A DNA stretch of 64,000 nucleotides from Chrysophaeum taylorii. Its lineage: Eukaryota > Sar > Pelagophyceae > Pelagomonadales > Pelagomonadaceae. The stretch spans positions 1-64,000 of the forward strand of contig JAQMWT010000379.1 of the NCBI GenBank assembly GCA_029834535.1, in the 5' to 3' direction. Each line of letters begins with the position of its first letter. Position 1 is the stretch's first letter. The notes beneath the pieces were generated by a model. It was not told the origin of the DNA, ran no database searches, and saw nothing but the letters and a program-made list of their open reading frames with translations. Position numbers and translations under genes: made by a program. Below are positions 51,636 to 61,741 of this stretch, piece by piece.

Positions 51636-52682
51636 CTAATCGTCGTAGAAGAGCGCGGGACCGTCGTCCGCGTCGGGGGAGACCACCCCGGTCGTGGTGG
51701 TGGTGGTGGTGGTGGTGCTGTTTGCGCCGCCGAAGAGGGAACGGATGAGGATGTCGGGGTCGACCACCGACATCCGGCGGGGAACGGGGAGCATAAAGTT
51801 CTGGAGTTTTTCGTGGGTTTCATACCTCGTCTTCCGGCCCTTGGAGGCGCGCGCGTCGCGCTCGTCGCGACGGTGGTTTCTTTTCGGGTCGGGGTGTTTT
51901 GCGAGGTCTGAAGAGGGCCGCAGATCGCCCAAGTCCCGGAGCAGGGTCCGGTAGAAGGGTCCGTCGTCATAGGTGTCGGCGTCGAGACCTCCCGAGGTCG
52001 CCGGATGCATCTTCTTGAGAGCGCGGTCGCGGTCGGCCATCGCCATCTTCGCCGCCTCGAAGGGTCCGAGACTTACGGCCTTGAGGGAGTGCCTCGCCGC
52101 GGCGGCGCCGAGATGGGTGCGGCGGCGCCAGGCATCCATCGCCGCCTCCCAGCCTTCGCGTCTCCGCGAATGAGCTCTGTCGATCTCGCTCCACTGCTGG
52201 TCGAGGCAACGCCTCTTCTCCAAAGGTTTGTCGTCCTGCGTCGCCGTTCGCAAGTCGATCAGCGCGTCCAGGAGCCGCCGCACCGCCGCGACCGCGCCGC
52301 TGCCCCCGCCCTTGGCCCTCATCATGGGCTCCATGAGCGCGCGCGCCTCCATCGCGTCGCCCAACAGCCCGCGCTGCTGCCGCGCTGCCTCCGACGACGA
52401 CCTTTTAAGCGGCGCGTCTGTCTTCGTTTTCGCGTCCTCCTCGTCCAACCGGGCCATTAAAGCCTCCAGCTTGGCCGACGACTCCCCACCATCCAAGAAA
52501 GTGCTACCAGACGGCGAGGACTCAAAATCGTCACCATCCTCTTCTTCTTCTTCTTCTTCTTCTTCTTCGTCGTCGACAAGTCGGTCATCAAGAGCACCGG
52601 AGGACTTGACGATCTCCGGCGCGAAGCACCGGTCCTCGTTTGTGTCGGGCTTGAGGAGGTCGTTGATCAGGTCGTCCATCAT
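51636..52682 (-). CDS. AATF: AATF/Bfr2-like ribosome-biogenesis protein
   Basis: 348 residues. A Glu/Asp run (39-48) sits in an acidic N-terminus. The central helices are LLDALIDLRTATQDDKPLEK and EGWEAAMDAWRRRT. The C-terminal signature is DDGPFYRTLLRDL, then RASKGRKTRYETHEKLQNFM and PVP. These match the AATF leucine-zipper-like and TRAUB regions. AATF/Bfr2 (Che-1) acts in small-subunit rRNA processing in the nucleolus. Divergent from the NAD synthetase gene, with only 58 bp between starts. Confidence 0.85.
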   Translation of the reverse strand: MMDDLINDLLKPDTNEDRCFAPEIVKSSGALDDRLVDDEEEEEEEEEEDGDDFESSPSGSTFLDGGESSAKLEALMARLDEEDAKTKTDAPLKRSSSEAARQQRGLLGDAMEARALMEPMMRAKGGGSGAVAAVRRLLDALIDLRTATQDDKPLEKRRCLDQQWSEIDRAHSRRREGWEAAMDAWRRRTHLGAAAARHSLKAVSLGPFEAAKMAMADRDRALKKMHPATSGGLDADTYDDGPFYRTLLRDLGDLRPSSDLAKHPDPKRNHRRDERDARASKGRKTRYETHEKLQNFMLPVPRRMSVVDPDILIRSLFGGANSTTTTTTTTTGVVSPDADDGPALFYDD

Positions 52683-52740
52683 CGCCGGAACAGGAGTACG
52701 AGCAGGAGTAGTAGTAGTAGTACCGGATCCGAGAAAGATA

Positions 52741-54960
52741 ATGGGGTATGATGATCATACCACCACCGCCGAGAACAGGTGGAGTGCGGGACGCAGCTTC
52801 TTCGACCTGTACGCCCACAACATGGTCCGCGTGACGGCCGCCGTGCCCCGCGTCAAGCTCGGGGACCCGATGGGAAACGCCGAGGAGATCGAGGCGCTGT
52901 ACGCAGCGGCCTGCGATGCGGGGTCCGCCGTGTGCGTCTTTCCCGAGCTCTGCGTGACCGGGTACGCGCTGGACGATTTACATCAGCAGGACACGATCCT
53001 CGACGAGGCACTCGCGGCGCTCGCGCGGCTCAAGGCGGCGACGGCGGGCCGCGAGGGCAGCGTGCTGGTGGTCGGCGCGCCCGTTCGGCTCGCGCGAGGC
53101 CTCTACAACTGCGCCGTCGTGCTATCGCACGGCTCGACATTAGGAATCGTGCCCAAGTCCTACCTCCCGAACTTTCGCGAGTTTTACGAGTCGCGGCAGT
53201 TCGTTCCGGCGTCGACGCTCTTGGAAGACGACGTCGCGTTCCTGGGCGAGACGGTGCGCGCGTCGCCGTACACCGTCTTCGCGTGCCGCGAGAACCCGAA
53301 CTTTACGATCGGGGTCGAGGTCTGCCAGGACCTCTGGGTCCCGATCCCCCCGAGCGCCTTCCAGGCGTGGCGCGGCGCGACAGTGCTCGTCAATCTGAGC
53401 GCGTCGAACATCACGATCGGCAAGGCCGAGTACCGGCGCCAGCTCGTCGCGCAGGCCTCGGCAAAGTGCTACGCGGCGTACGTCTACGTGTCGGCGGGCC
53501 AGGGCGAGAGCACCAACGACCTCGCGTGGGACGGCCAGGCCGTGATTCACGAAGCGGGCGAGCCGCTCGGCGAGACGGAACGCTTCGCGCCGGGACCGCG
53601 TCTCCTGCGCGCCGACGTCGACCTCGACCGTCTCCTCCAAGACCGGGCGCGCGACATGACTTGGCTCCATAACGGGGCCGACTTCCGGGACCGCGTGCAC
53701 CGGGTGCGCCGCGTCGAGTTCTCCTTCTCGCCGCCCGCCGTTCGCCTCGCGCACCGCGTCGTCCCCAAGCGCCCCTACGTCCCGAGCGATCCTCGCACGC
53801 TCAGCCAGTTGTGCTACGAGTGCTACAACGTCCAGGTCAGCGGCCTCGTCCAGCGCATTCGCTCAAGCGGGCTCACCAAGCTCGTCATCGGCGTCTCGGG
53901 TGGCCTCGACTCGACCCACGCGCTCCTCGTGTGCTGCCGCGCCCTCGACGCGCTCGAGTATCCGCGCGCCAACGTCCTCGCCTACACGATGCCGGGCTTC
54001 GCGACGGGTGCGACTACCAAAGCCTACGCCCTCGACCTCATGGCCGCCCTCGGGGTCGACGCCCGCGAGATCGACATCCGCCCCTCGTGCGACCGCATGC
54101 TCCTCGACATCGGTCACCCCTACGCCGTCGACGGCGAACCCGCGTACGACGTCACGTTCGAGAACGTCCAGGCCGGCGAGCGCACGAGCCACCTCTTCCG
54201 ACTCGCCAATCACCACGGCGCCTTCGTCGTCGGCACGGGCGACCTCTCGGAGCTCGCGCTTGGCTGGTGCACCTACGGCGTGGGCGACCACATGTCGCAC
54301 TACTCGGTCAACGCCTCGCTCTCAAAGTCCCTCATCCAGTGCGTCATCCAGTGGGTCATCGACGAGACTTTTTTCGGCGACAAAGTCAATGCCGTCCTCT
54401 CTAACGTCCTCGCGGTCGAGATCTCCCCGGAGCTCGTGCCCCCATCCGACGGCAAAAATATCCAGTCGACCGAGGCCGCGATCGGACCCTACGATCTCCA
54501 CGACTTCCAGCTCTACCACGCCACGCGCAGGGGCCTCTCGGCCCCCAAGGCCGCCTTCCTCGCCGCGTACGCCTGGGCCCGCGACATCCCGCGCGCTTCG
54601 GATGCTCGCCCCGTCGAGCCCCAGCCCAGCTTGACGGGCGCCAAGAGTATCCTCAAGGACCGCGACTTCGCGCTCGCCGAGATCCTCGACTTCCAGCGCG
54701 CCTTCTTTCGCCGCTTCTTCCTCACCACCCAGTTCAAACGCACCTGCATTCCCAACGCCCCCAAAGTCGCCGACGGCGGTTCTTTATCCCCGCGCGGCGA
54801 CTGGCGTGCCCCTTCGGATTCCTCCTGGGCGGCCTGGAACCGCGCCTGGCTTCGCACGGCCACCTGGGCCCTCGACTCGGCGCGAGACCTCAACACCGAA
54901 GGGGGCGCCGACCTCCTCCCGGCCCTCCAGGCTCTCGTCGACAAGCATCGACCCCCCTAA
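52741..54960 (+). CDS. Glutamine-dependent NAD+ synthetase, bacterial long form
   Basis: 739 residues from the Met at 52,741. The frame is open upstream but antisense to AATF. The N-terminal nitrilase-type glutaminase has Glu69 (FPEL), Lys139 (PKSYLPN) and Cys195 (EVCQDLW). The C-terminal ATP-pyrophosphatase domain has VIGVSGGLDSTHALL at about 382-396, then FATGATTKAYALDLMAALG, GDLSELALGWCTYGVGDHMS and a terminal FKRTCIPNAPKV with GGSLSPRGDWRAPSD. These features follow the bacterial NadE of actinobacteria (about 680 residues) closely, rather than the animal or yeast NADSYN1/QNS1. It converts deamido-NAD+ plus glutamine and ATP to NAD+. Possible horizontal or organellar origin. Convergent with the receptor-PARP gene. 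Confidence 0.92.
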   Translation: MGYDDHTTTAENRWSAGRSFFDLYAHNMVRVTAAVPRVKLGDPMGNAEEIEALYAAACDAGSAVCVFPELCVTGYALDDLHQQDTILDEALAALARLKAATAGREGSVLVVGAPVRLARGLYNCAVVLSHGSTLGIVPKSYLPNFREFYESRQFVPASTLLEDDVAFLGETVRASPYTVFACRENPNFTIGVEVCQDLWVPIPPSAFQAWRGATVLVNLSASNITIGKAEYRRQLVAQASAKCYAAYVYVSAGQGESTNDLAWDGQAVIHEAGEPLGETERFAPGPRLLRADVDLDRLLQDRARDMTWLHNGADFRDRVHRVRRVEFSFSPPAVRLAHRVVPKRPYVPSDPRTLSQLCYECYNVQVSGLVQRIRSSGLTKLVIGVSGGLDSTHALLVCCRALDALEYPRANVLAYTMPGFATGATTKAYALDLMAALGVDAREIDIRPSCDRMLLDIGHPYAVDGEPAYDVTFENVQAGERTSHLFRLANHHGAFVVGTGDLSELALGWCTYGVGDHMSHYSVNASLSKSLIQCVIQWVIDETFFGDKVNAVLSNVLAVEISPELVPPSDGKNIQSTEAAIGPYDLHDFQLYHATRRGLSAPKAAFLAAYAWARDIPRASDARPVEPQPSLTGAKSILKDRDFALAEILDFQRAFFRRFFLTTQFKRTCIPNAPKVADGGSLSPRGDWRAPSDSSWAAWNRAWLRTATWALDSARDLNTEGGADLLPALQALVDKHRPP

Positions 54961-55639
54961 TTTTATAACATGCATGTAGGGGGCCTAATAACCTTTTTTT
55001 GCCACAACGGCGCGTACTTCTTTGTACGACATACTGAAGAAGTAATAGTTATCACGAATATGCATGACAACGGCGAAAAGCGGAAGGTTGTTGTCTACAC
55101 GAGAGCACAACCAAAAGAGGTTTCTCGCGTCGGGATAATTCGACGGACACCTTCCAAAGGGCGGACTCGCGCCTACGTAGTGACGACGCCTTGATGCAAT
55201 AATATGACGACACACAACTGGCGTGCTGCTCCCGGAGCCCCATCCTCCTCCTTGCGATTCGTTTGACACCAACCAACGTCGGCGGGCCCCAAATCACCAC
55301 TGGACACATCCAGGGCTGCTACTATAACTTCGATACAACGCGCGCTCCTCCTCCCACGGATTAAGTTAATACGTCGCACACGCCCTTCCTTTGTTTTTGT
55401 TTGTTTGTTTGTTTGTTTGTTTGTTTGTTCGTTCGTTGGGGCACGTCATCACTCTCCAGATTTGTGTGTGTCGACTTTGGTGTCGGATGAGAACGCCTGG
55501 TGTTCTCTACCACGGTGGTGTACTCGCTCTTGGCTCGGAAGAAGGTGCGGCCAAACGGCTAAAAACTCAGAATTATTTTTTTATCAAAGTTTCAAACGCA
55601 GAAACTCAGAATTATTTAATCATCAAACGCAGAAACTCA

Positions 55640-55682
<43 letters not shown>

Positions 55683-55780
55683 TGCCACGATCGTAATCCA
55701 TAAATTAACGGCCCAAAAGCAGCAAGACGGAGAACGAGTCACGCGCCGCCAAAGAAGAAGATAAAAAGAGGCGTGTCCCG
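54961..55780. other. Convergent intergenic region with simple repeats
   Basis: 820 bp. It contains (TTTG)n at about 55,391-55,437. Three tandem copies of a unit of about 30 bp with AAACTCAGAATTATT and CAAACGCAG lie at about 55,562-55,640. An (AAT)n run of about 40 bp is at 55,641-55,681. No gene is seen. Confidence 0.6.
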
Positions 55781-58700
55781 TCATGGGTTCAGCTTGGCCT
55801 GGACGTAGTAGAGTGGGTAGGCTTGCTGCACGTCGTAGGTGACGAAGACTTGGGGATTGTGATGATCATCGACGGTGGTGTCGTAGTCGTCGCCGGCGTC
55901 ACGATCCGCGCGGTTGCCTTGGCGATAGCGGCCTGAGACGATGCGGCAGACGAAAACGTGTTGGTTCCCATCTTCGTCAGGCTTGGCCCACTGGGCGAAG
56001 AGGGCGCGACGCGCGGCGACGGCAAAGTAGGCGCCGCGGCCATAGCGAGAGTCGGGGCTCGCGAAGCCAGGCTTGAAGCCGCCACGGATTATTTTGTCGA
56101 CATTTTCTTTGGACGTGCCATGGTAGACCGGCGCACGCTCGAGGCTGCTGTAGAGCTGCGCCCCGAAGATGTACGAGCCTTCCAACGCGGGGAAATGATG
56201 TTGAACTTGAGAGACGGCCACGCCGTACTGCTGCCACTTGAAGACATCCTGAATGCGGACGATCGAGACGACGTCGTAGTCGTCGCACGCAAAGCCGCGC
56301 GCGACGGCCCGCCACTCGTCCGAGAGAGGGTCAACGCCGACGCGTTGGACTGGCTCGCCGTTCCCACGCACCCACGACAGCGGTTGACGGAAAGTGCCTA
56401 GGCCCTTGAAATCGAGCGATTTGTCGACAAGGCGCGCGGCGCAAGCGAGAGGCAAAAAACCTTCGCGATTGCCGGTCGCAGTGCGCCGCGTCTCGTCGCT
56501 GACGATGACGGCGCGGCCCCAGTTGCCGTCGGCGATTGTCGATTTGAGGGCGACGACGTCGTCGATTATGACGGGCAGGCACTCTGCCGCTTCGACGCCT
56601 TCGGGGAGCCTCGCGGTCTCCGTGTCGACGAGGTCTGGCGCGGCCGGGAAGGCGAACGTGACCTTGACGTTCCGCGCGTGGTCACTCTCAAACTTGACCT
56701 GTTTCTTTTTCCGAAAGTCGACCCGGTACGTCGTGAAGGAGTCGAATTGCGAGGTGCGCTCCCACTCGTCGTTGAGGCAGACCTTGGCCCCGCCTGCGCC
56801 GACTAGCCACTTGGCGTAGGCTGCCGAGAGTACGGGCTGCGCGCGGTCGCAGTAGGCTCGCCAGCGCGTGTTCGGGATAGGTGGAATGGTGAAGTTGATT
56901 TCTGGAACCCAGCCGGCATCGACTTTGCGCTTCTCTTCCTCAAAGTACCAGCACATGGGCGTCGACCACGCTCTGGGCGATCGGAGTACTTTTTGCCGAT
57001 GTTCGGTTTTGACATTGATCTGGGTGAAATGGGTGCGGGAAGCATCGCCTGCAAAGAGAATGAGGTACTCCACCCCGTCGATGTCGAGCTTGACCTTGTT
57101 GACTTCACCTCCGACGAGCGACTTCGACGACGTCACGGCCGGGGACGCGTCGACATTGCGGTCCATCTCGCCGGTCTTCTGCACCACCGACAAGTAGACG
57201 CGCCAGGCATGCGCGATGGTCGCCTGTTCCTCGTTACCGAACAGTTTCCACCGGTTGTCGTCGCGGTTGTCTTCATTTGGGTTGTCGAGGTCGATCTCGG
57301 TGTTTTCGTCTGTCTCGACGTCGTCGTCAGCGAGCCAGTACCACGCGTCGACCGTGTACGTAATGGCGAGCGGGTTGCTGCTGGCAGCGTCCAGGAGTTC
57401 CCGCTCTCCATCATCGTATTCGTCAAAGTCGCTGTTTTTTGGAAGAGGTAGGAGCGCGCCCGTATTGGGATCGAAAGCTTGCTTGATGAGGTAGAGCTTG
57501 TCGACGTCGCCAACGGGGATGGTGCCTCGACGCGTGTAGCGGCGGTAGATGGCGACAAGGGCGCAGGAAAGGACCACGATCACGCCCGTCAAAGCCAAGG
57601 TTGCGATGAAGAACATGGTCGGGTTACCGGAGGCCTTTTTATTCGAGACAATCTCCGGCGCGTCATCGCGGTCCAACGGGACGGTTTCTGTCGGTCCGGG
57701 ATAGATGATGTCGCTGTCGACCACGAGTTCGTCCTCTACGGAATCGAATTCGCCAACTTCGACGAGCTTGGCGATGTCGCTTTGAAGCTCGACGTCGAGG
57801 CGTCGGCGAGGACTGGTGATGACGAGATTCAAGAAATCGAGGTAATTCTCGCGGTCGCCCGACGCGGGGTCGAGAACGACGCGGCCGGACGCGCCGTCGA
57901 ACTCCGTTTCGAGCATCGCCCGGTAGACAAGGTCTGGATCGATGTCGCTGGCGCCCGCGTCGGGTAGCCCGCCGACACTGTCGAGAGCAAGAACGTAGAG
58001 GTGGGCCGCGTCGGCAAATAAGAGCGAGTACTCTGCGGCGGTAGCGCCGTTGTCGTCGAGGTCACAGTAAGTAGTTCGATTCCTGTCGGCACAACACATG
58101 GCGGCGTCCGCGCAGCCATCGGAACTCGAAACCTCGGCCCAGGCGTCGAGGTAGTTTTGGGTGACGCGCGAGCTGTTGTAGGTTGCCCGGCGCTCTTGAA
58201 AGCCGATTTCACCCTGGGCGCCGATGATGGCGTCGCTATCGGCTTGGCCCGTCTCCGGGTCCCTGAGAGCCTCTTCCGTTGGGAATCCAGCGATCCAGGC
58301 GAAGCCGACACCGTGGTTCGCGTCTTGTTGGTAGGAGGCTTTGTAGATGGCATGCTGCATGCCCTGGAGCGTCGAAACGAAGACGATCTTTGCTCCAGAA
58401 TCGACGACGGCGTCGATGACGGCGGCAGCGTCGAGCACGCCATCGTTGAAGTCTTGGAGCGAGAAGGTGATGCCCACGGGCGTTCCGGTCGCGGGGTCTC
58501 GAGCTTGAAGGTCGCACGCGGTGCCGATGCACTGGCCTTGACCGAGGACGACGTTCGAGTTGTCGCTTTCGACGAACGGCTCTGAGGCGACGAAATTGTC
58601 GATAAATATCTGGGTGAGCTCGGTCGAGTAGAGCGAATCTTCGGTTACGACACAGATCCGGCCCCAGTTGTTGAGCGCAGCGACCTTGTTGATCGCCAGG

Positions 58701-60916
58701 GCGTTCTGCGACTCGGGCGTTGTCAGACGCGTGAGATAGGGGTATAGCGTCTCGTTGCCCAGCGACGGCGCCGTCGAGTACGCCGAGACGACGACATAGT
58801 TCCCGGCGGCTGGCGACTCGGGGACGTCTCGCGCGATCTGCTTCCGCGCCGCGACCGACGAGATGTCTCGAACGTCGTTCGAGCAGCTGGCCATAACAAA
58901 GCTGATGGCGGCGGGTGCGGCGTCGCGGAGAACGGAGACGAGGCCGTCGTAGGCGCGCCCGTTCGAACAGCCGATGTTGTAGCCGTGGGCGACGATACGA
59001 ACGTTGGGGAGGACGTCGTCGTACACGCCGTCGTGACGGTTGTTGATGAGGTCGAAGGCGTGGTGCGTGTGGTCGCACTGTTCGCGGAAGAAGATGTCGT
59101 CGCCGCACAGGATGGCGACGTGGAGCTCGTGGACGTCTGCTGTCTGCTCGATGCGTGCGGCGGCATACTCGACGCCGGGATCGAGCGCCATTGTGGGCTC
59201 GCCATGGAAGGTCGCGAGGTAGTCGACAAGCGCGGCGTAGGCCGGCCGGCCGACGAGGTCTACCGTCTTGTCGTCAATGCCGATTGCCGCCGCGTAGTCG
59301 TCGTCGTTGATCGCGCGGCTCGAGACGGCAACATCGTAGAGTGCCTCATCGGGGACGGCCGTCCCATTTTCCCAAAGACCGGCGACAGTCGCCTGCCCAG
59401 ACATGATGTTGTGGAACCACGTCATCTTGAAACCGACCGAGAGCTGGAGGATGGCGACGGTGGCGTTCGAGTCGCCGAGCGACGAGAGCGGAGCCACTGA
59501 TGTCGCGAGCGTCCGTTTTAGCTCGGCGCCCGTGACCCTACGCACGACGACGATCTCGTCGCCCAAATCCGGCACCATGGCCAGCGCCTGGGCGCGCGTG
59601 ACATGGTACCGCTCGATATCTTCACCGAGAGAGTCGCCCGCGACCAACGCAACGTCGGAGCCGGCGAACCACCGTAGCGCGTCAGCCGCCAGATTGCCAA
59701 TCTGACATTCGCCAACACGGCAGCCGCAATACGAGTCGTCGGACCCGGCCGGAGAAGCGCAGCCGCCTCCAGAAACGACCCCGCTTGGGCCTCGAATGTT
59801 GTCAGTGACGTACCCAGCATTGAAGGTTTCGAGAGTTAAATCGACTGTCGCCTTTAAGGCGTTGAGGAGGTTCTGGCCGACTGCAGGTGCGTCGCAGTCC
59901 AACTCGATCGCCTCGATCACGGCCGAACCGTTGTATGTAATCTTCGCCGCCCTCGTTCCGCGATAGGTGTCCGGCATTGCGACAATTGTCGCCGTTCCGC
60001 GTGCCGTTTCCACCTTTCGCGGGGTGCCAAAAAACGCGCCATCGCCGCTGTCGATGACCACGAGGTCGAAGTCCCACTGGCGCGCGAGCTCCTCGATAGC
60101 ACGTTCCTCGCGGTCGATTTCTTCGTCGTCGTCGTCGTCAAGAGCAGACGCACTGCTGCCTGACAGCAAGTCGTCGACGTCAGACGCCGGCACGCCGTCC
60201 GAGAGGAGCAAAACAAAAATCTCTATCTGAGCCAGCCTGTCCGTCAGTGCCAGCTCTCTGTAAGCCGACAGGAGCGCCCGATCGTACGACTGGAACGCGA
60301 CACCCTCGAGGTCGCCGATCCTCGTCGGGTCGGCGAGCGAGAAGACGGCAACCCGCTCGAACACCCAGACTGTCTGCGTCACGTCGTCGAGCGGCGAGGA
60401 CGCCACCAGGTTCGACATGACTGCCGGGACACCAGAAGCGTTGAGATGCGCCGTCAAGACCTCGACGCCGCCACCAAAATCGCGAAATGTCAGTCCACGC
60501 ACCGCGTAACCCGCCGACGCGAAGAGCTGCGCCGACGCCATTCCTTCGTTCACCTCATAGAACAGCCCTGATCCACGAAAGTACCCACCCATGTCCAGGG
60601 CCAGCGTGCGATTCGCGACCGTAAAAGTCGCTGCGACAGCCGCTTCCCGACGCGCCGCGCCGCCAAAGCAGGAACAGGGCGACGACTCAAAGAGCTCGAC
60701 GCTGCATCTGCGCCATTGAAATCAAAATGTTATGAAGATATTTTTGTGTTCGAAAGACACTGGCTTCTACTCGCTGCCGGCGGCGTCGACGGGATACGCC
60801 GCGCCATTCACCCGCGAGGTGACGACCAGCGTCGTCGACAAGACGTCCTCCGCGCGCACCGTCGCCGGTCCCGCCGAGAGAAAGCCTCCAAGCCACCACC
60901 AAACACGACGACCCAT
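55781..60916 (-). CDS. Single-pass receptor: pseudo-5'-nucleotidase + ANF/periplasmic-binding ectodomain, WWE and PARP cytoplasmic domains
   Basis: Exon 1 (60,771-60,916) encodes MGRRVWWWLGGFLSAG, a signal peptide ending in TVRA. A 69-nt GT-AG intron (60,702-60,770) joins it in frame to the large exon, giving about 1,688 residues. In order: a 5'-nucleotidase-like fold (about 25-480), with LALDMGGYFRGSGLFYE and ECQIGNLAADALRWFAGSD; a ligand-binding region (about 570-1010), with VHELHVAILCGDDIFFREQ and NNWGRICVVTEDSLYSTEL; one transmembrane helix (about 1077-1101) followed by RRYTRRG; two WWE-like domains (about 1168-1400); and a PARP fold (about 1515-1685) with PVYHGTSKENVDKIIRGGF, YGRGAYFAVA and QAYPLYYVQ. 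The nucleotidase metal motifs are replaced, and the PARP third residue is not Glu, suggesting mono-ADP-ribosylation. Confidence 0.82.
60702..60770 (-). other. Intron 1 of receptor-PARP gene
   Basis: Donor GTAGAA at 60,770 and acceptor GATGCAG ending at 60,702. An alternative acceptor ending at 60,708 is also in frame and would add two residues at the junction. The upstream exon otherwise ends in a stop directly at the donor. Confidence 0.6.
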
Positions 60917-61188
60917 GTTTGGGGTTTTGCTTTGAATTAAGATCTTGATGGTGCCGCCCTTTCCGTTCAAGGTCCTGACAAGTAAGGAGTTTATCTGATT
61001 GATGGATTTCGTAGGGCTTCAAGTTGCACGCCACGTGTGAGTAATTCGGAGCGCAAAATAGAGGTGACGAAACAGAAGATACAATACAGTATCGAGCAAC
61101 ATCGCAACAATGACATCGACCTGCAACAGCATGAAAGAATGGAGAGAGCGCACGCGCCTAAGAAGGAAGCCTACGTATTTAGGAGGAC
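60917..61188. promoter_or_regulatory. 5' region of receptor-PARP gene
   Basis: About 270 bp of AT-richer DNA upstream of the receptor start codon. It lies between that gene and the third SINE-like copy. No specific promoter element can be named. Confidence 0.3.
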
Positions 61189-61610
61189 CTTCACGAGAAC
61201 CCTGCGATCGCTAACCGTTGGTTGCGATGGAGGACGGCGCCTAACACGCTTGCTCCCTGCGGCGGCCCCGGCCGTCCCGGAATGAGACGGTGCCTGCTCG
61301 CCTCCCGGGCTGTGGCCGGGTAGCACCCGGAAAGTCCGCGCTGGGATGGGGTTCGCTCGGTTGGGCAGAACGGGACGGACAGGTCGATTGTTCGTGGACC
61401 AACACGTCCGCGGCCTGCGACGCTTTTGCACGACCTCGCACAAGACCGCGCGCAGTGGCGGTCCACCATCAACAAGTCCGTCCTCGTCCCTCGCCTCTGC
61501 CCCGACTGTGTGATTTTCCTCTGTGATTCCGTACCGGCTCCTGCCGGTCCGGCCTGGCTCCCATGCTCGGGAGAGGTCTGAAGTTAGTTAGTTAGCTAGC
61601 TTCACGAGAA
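61189..61610 (+). mobile_element. SINE-like retroposon, copy 3, with target-site duplication
   Basis: An element of about 400 bp (61,200-61,599) shares the 5' segment GGTTGCGATGGAGGACGG and the 3' end GGTCCGGCCTGGCTCCCATG with copy 1, and ends in (TTAG)n. Perfect 11-bp flanking repeats CTTCACGAGAA lie at 61,189-61,199 and 61,600-61,610. The middle is clearly diverged from copies 1 and 2, so it is an older or different subfamily. Confidence 0.82.
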
Positions 61611-61741
61611 GGGCGAGCGGTGTAGAGCCACCTGCGGCCCTTACACTTGCGAATCACGGAGCGCAGCTTCACGATGCTCATCTTCGGTGCTCATGGCAAG
61701 CGCCAAAGCAGCCGCAGAAGTTGGTGAATCTCGCGGATGTT

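Noticed and set aside
52228-52740. N-terminal extension of the NAD+ synthetase frame
   Set aside because: It is antisense to AATF and made of Ser/Arg low complexity. Family similarity starts after 52,741.
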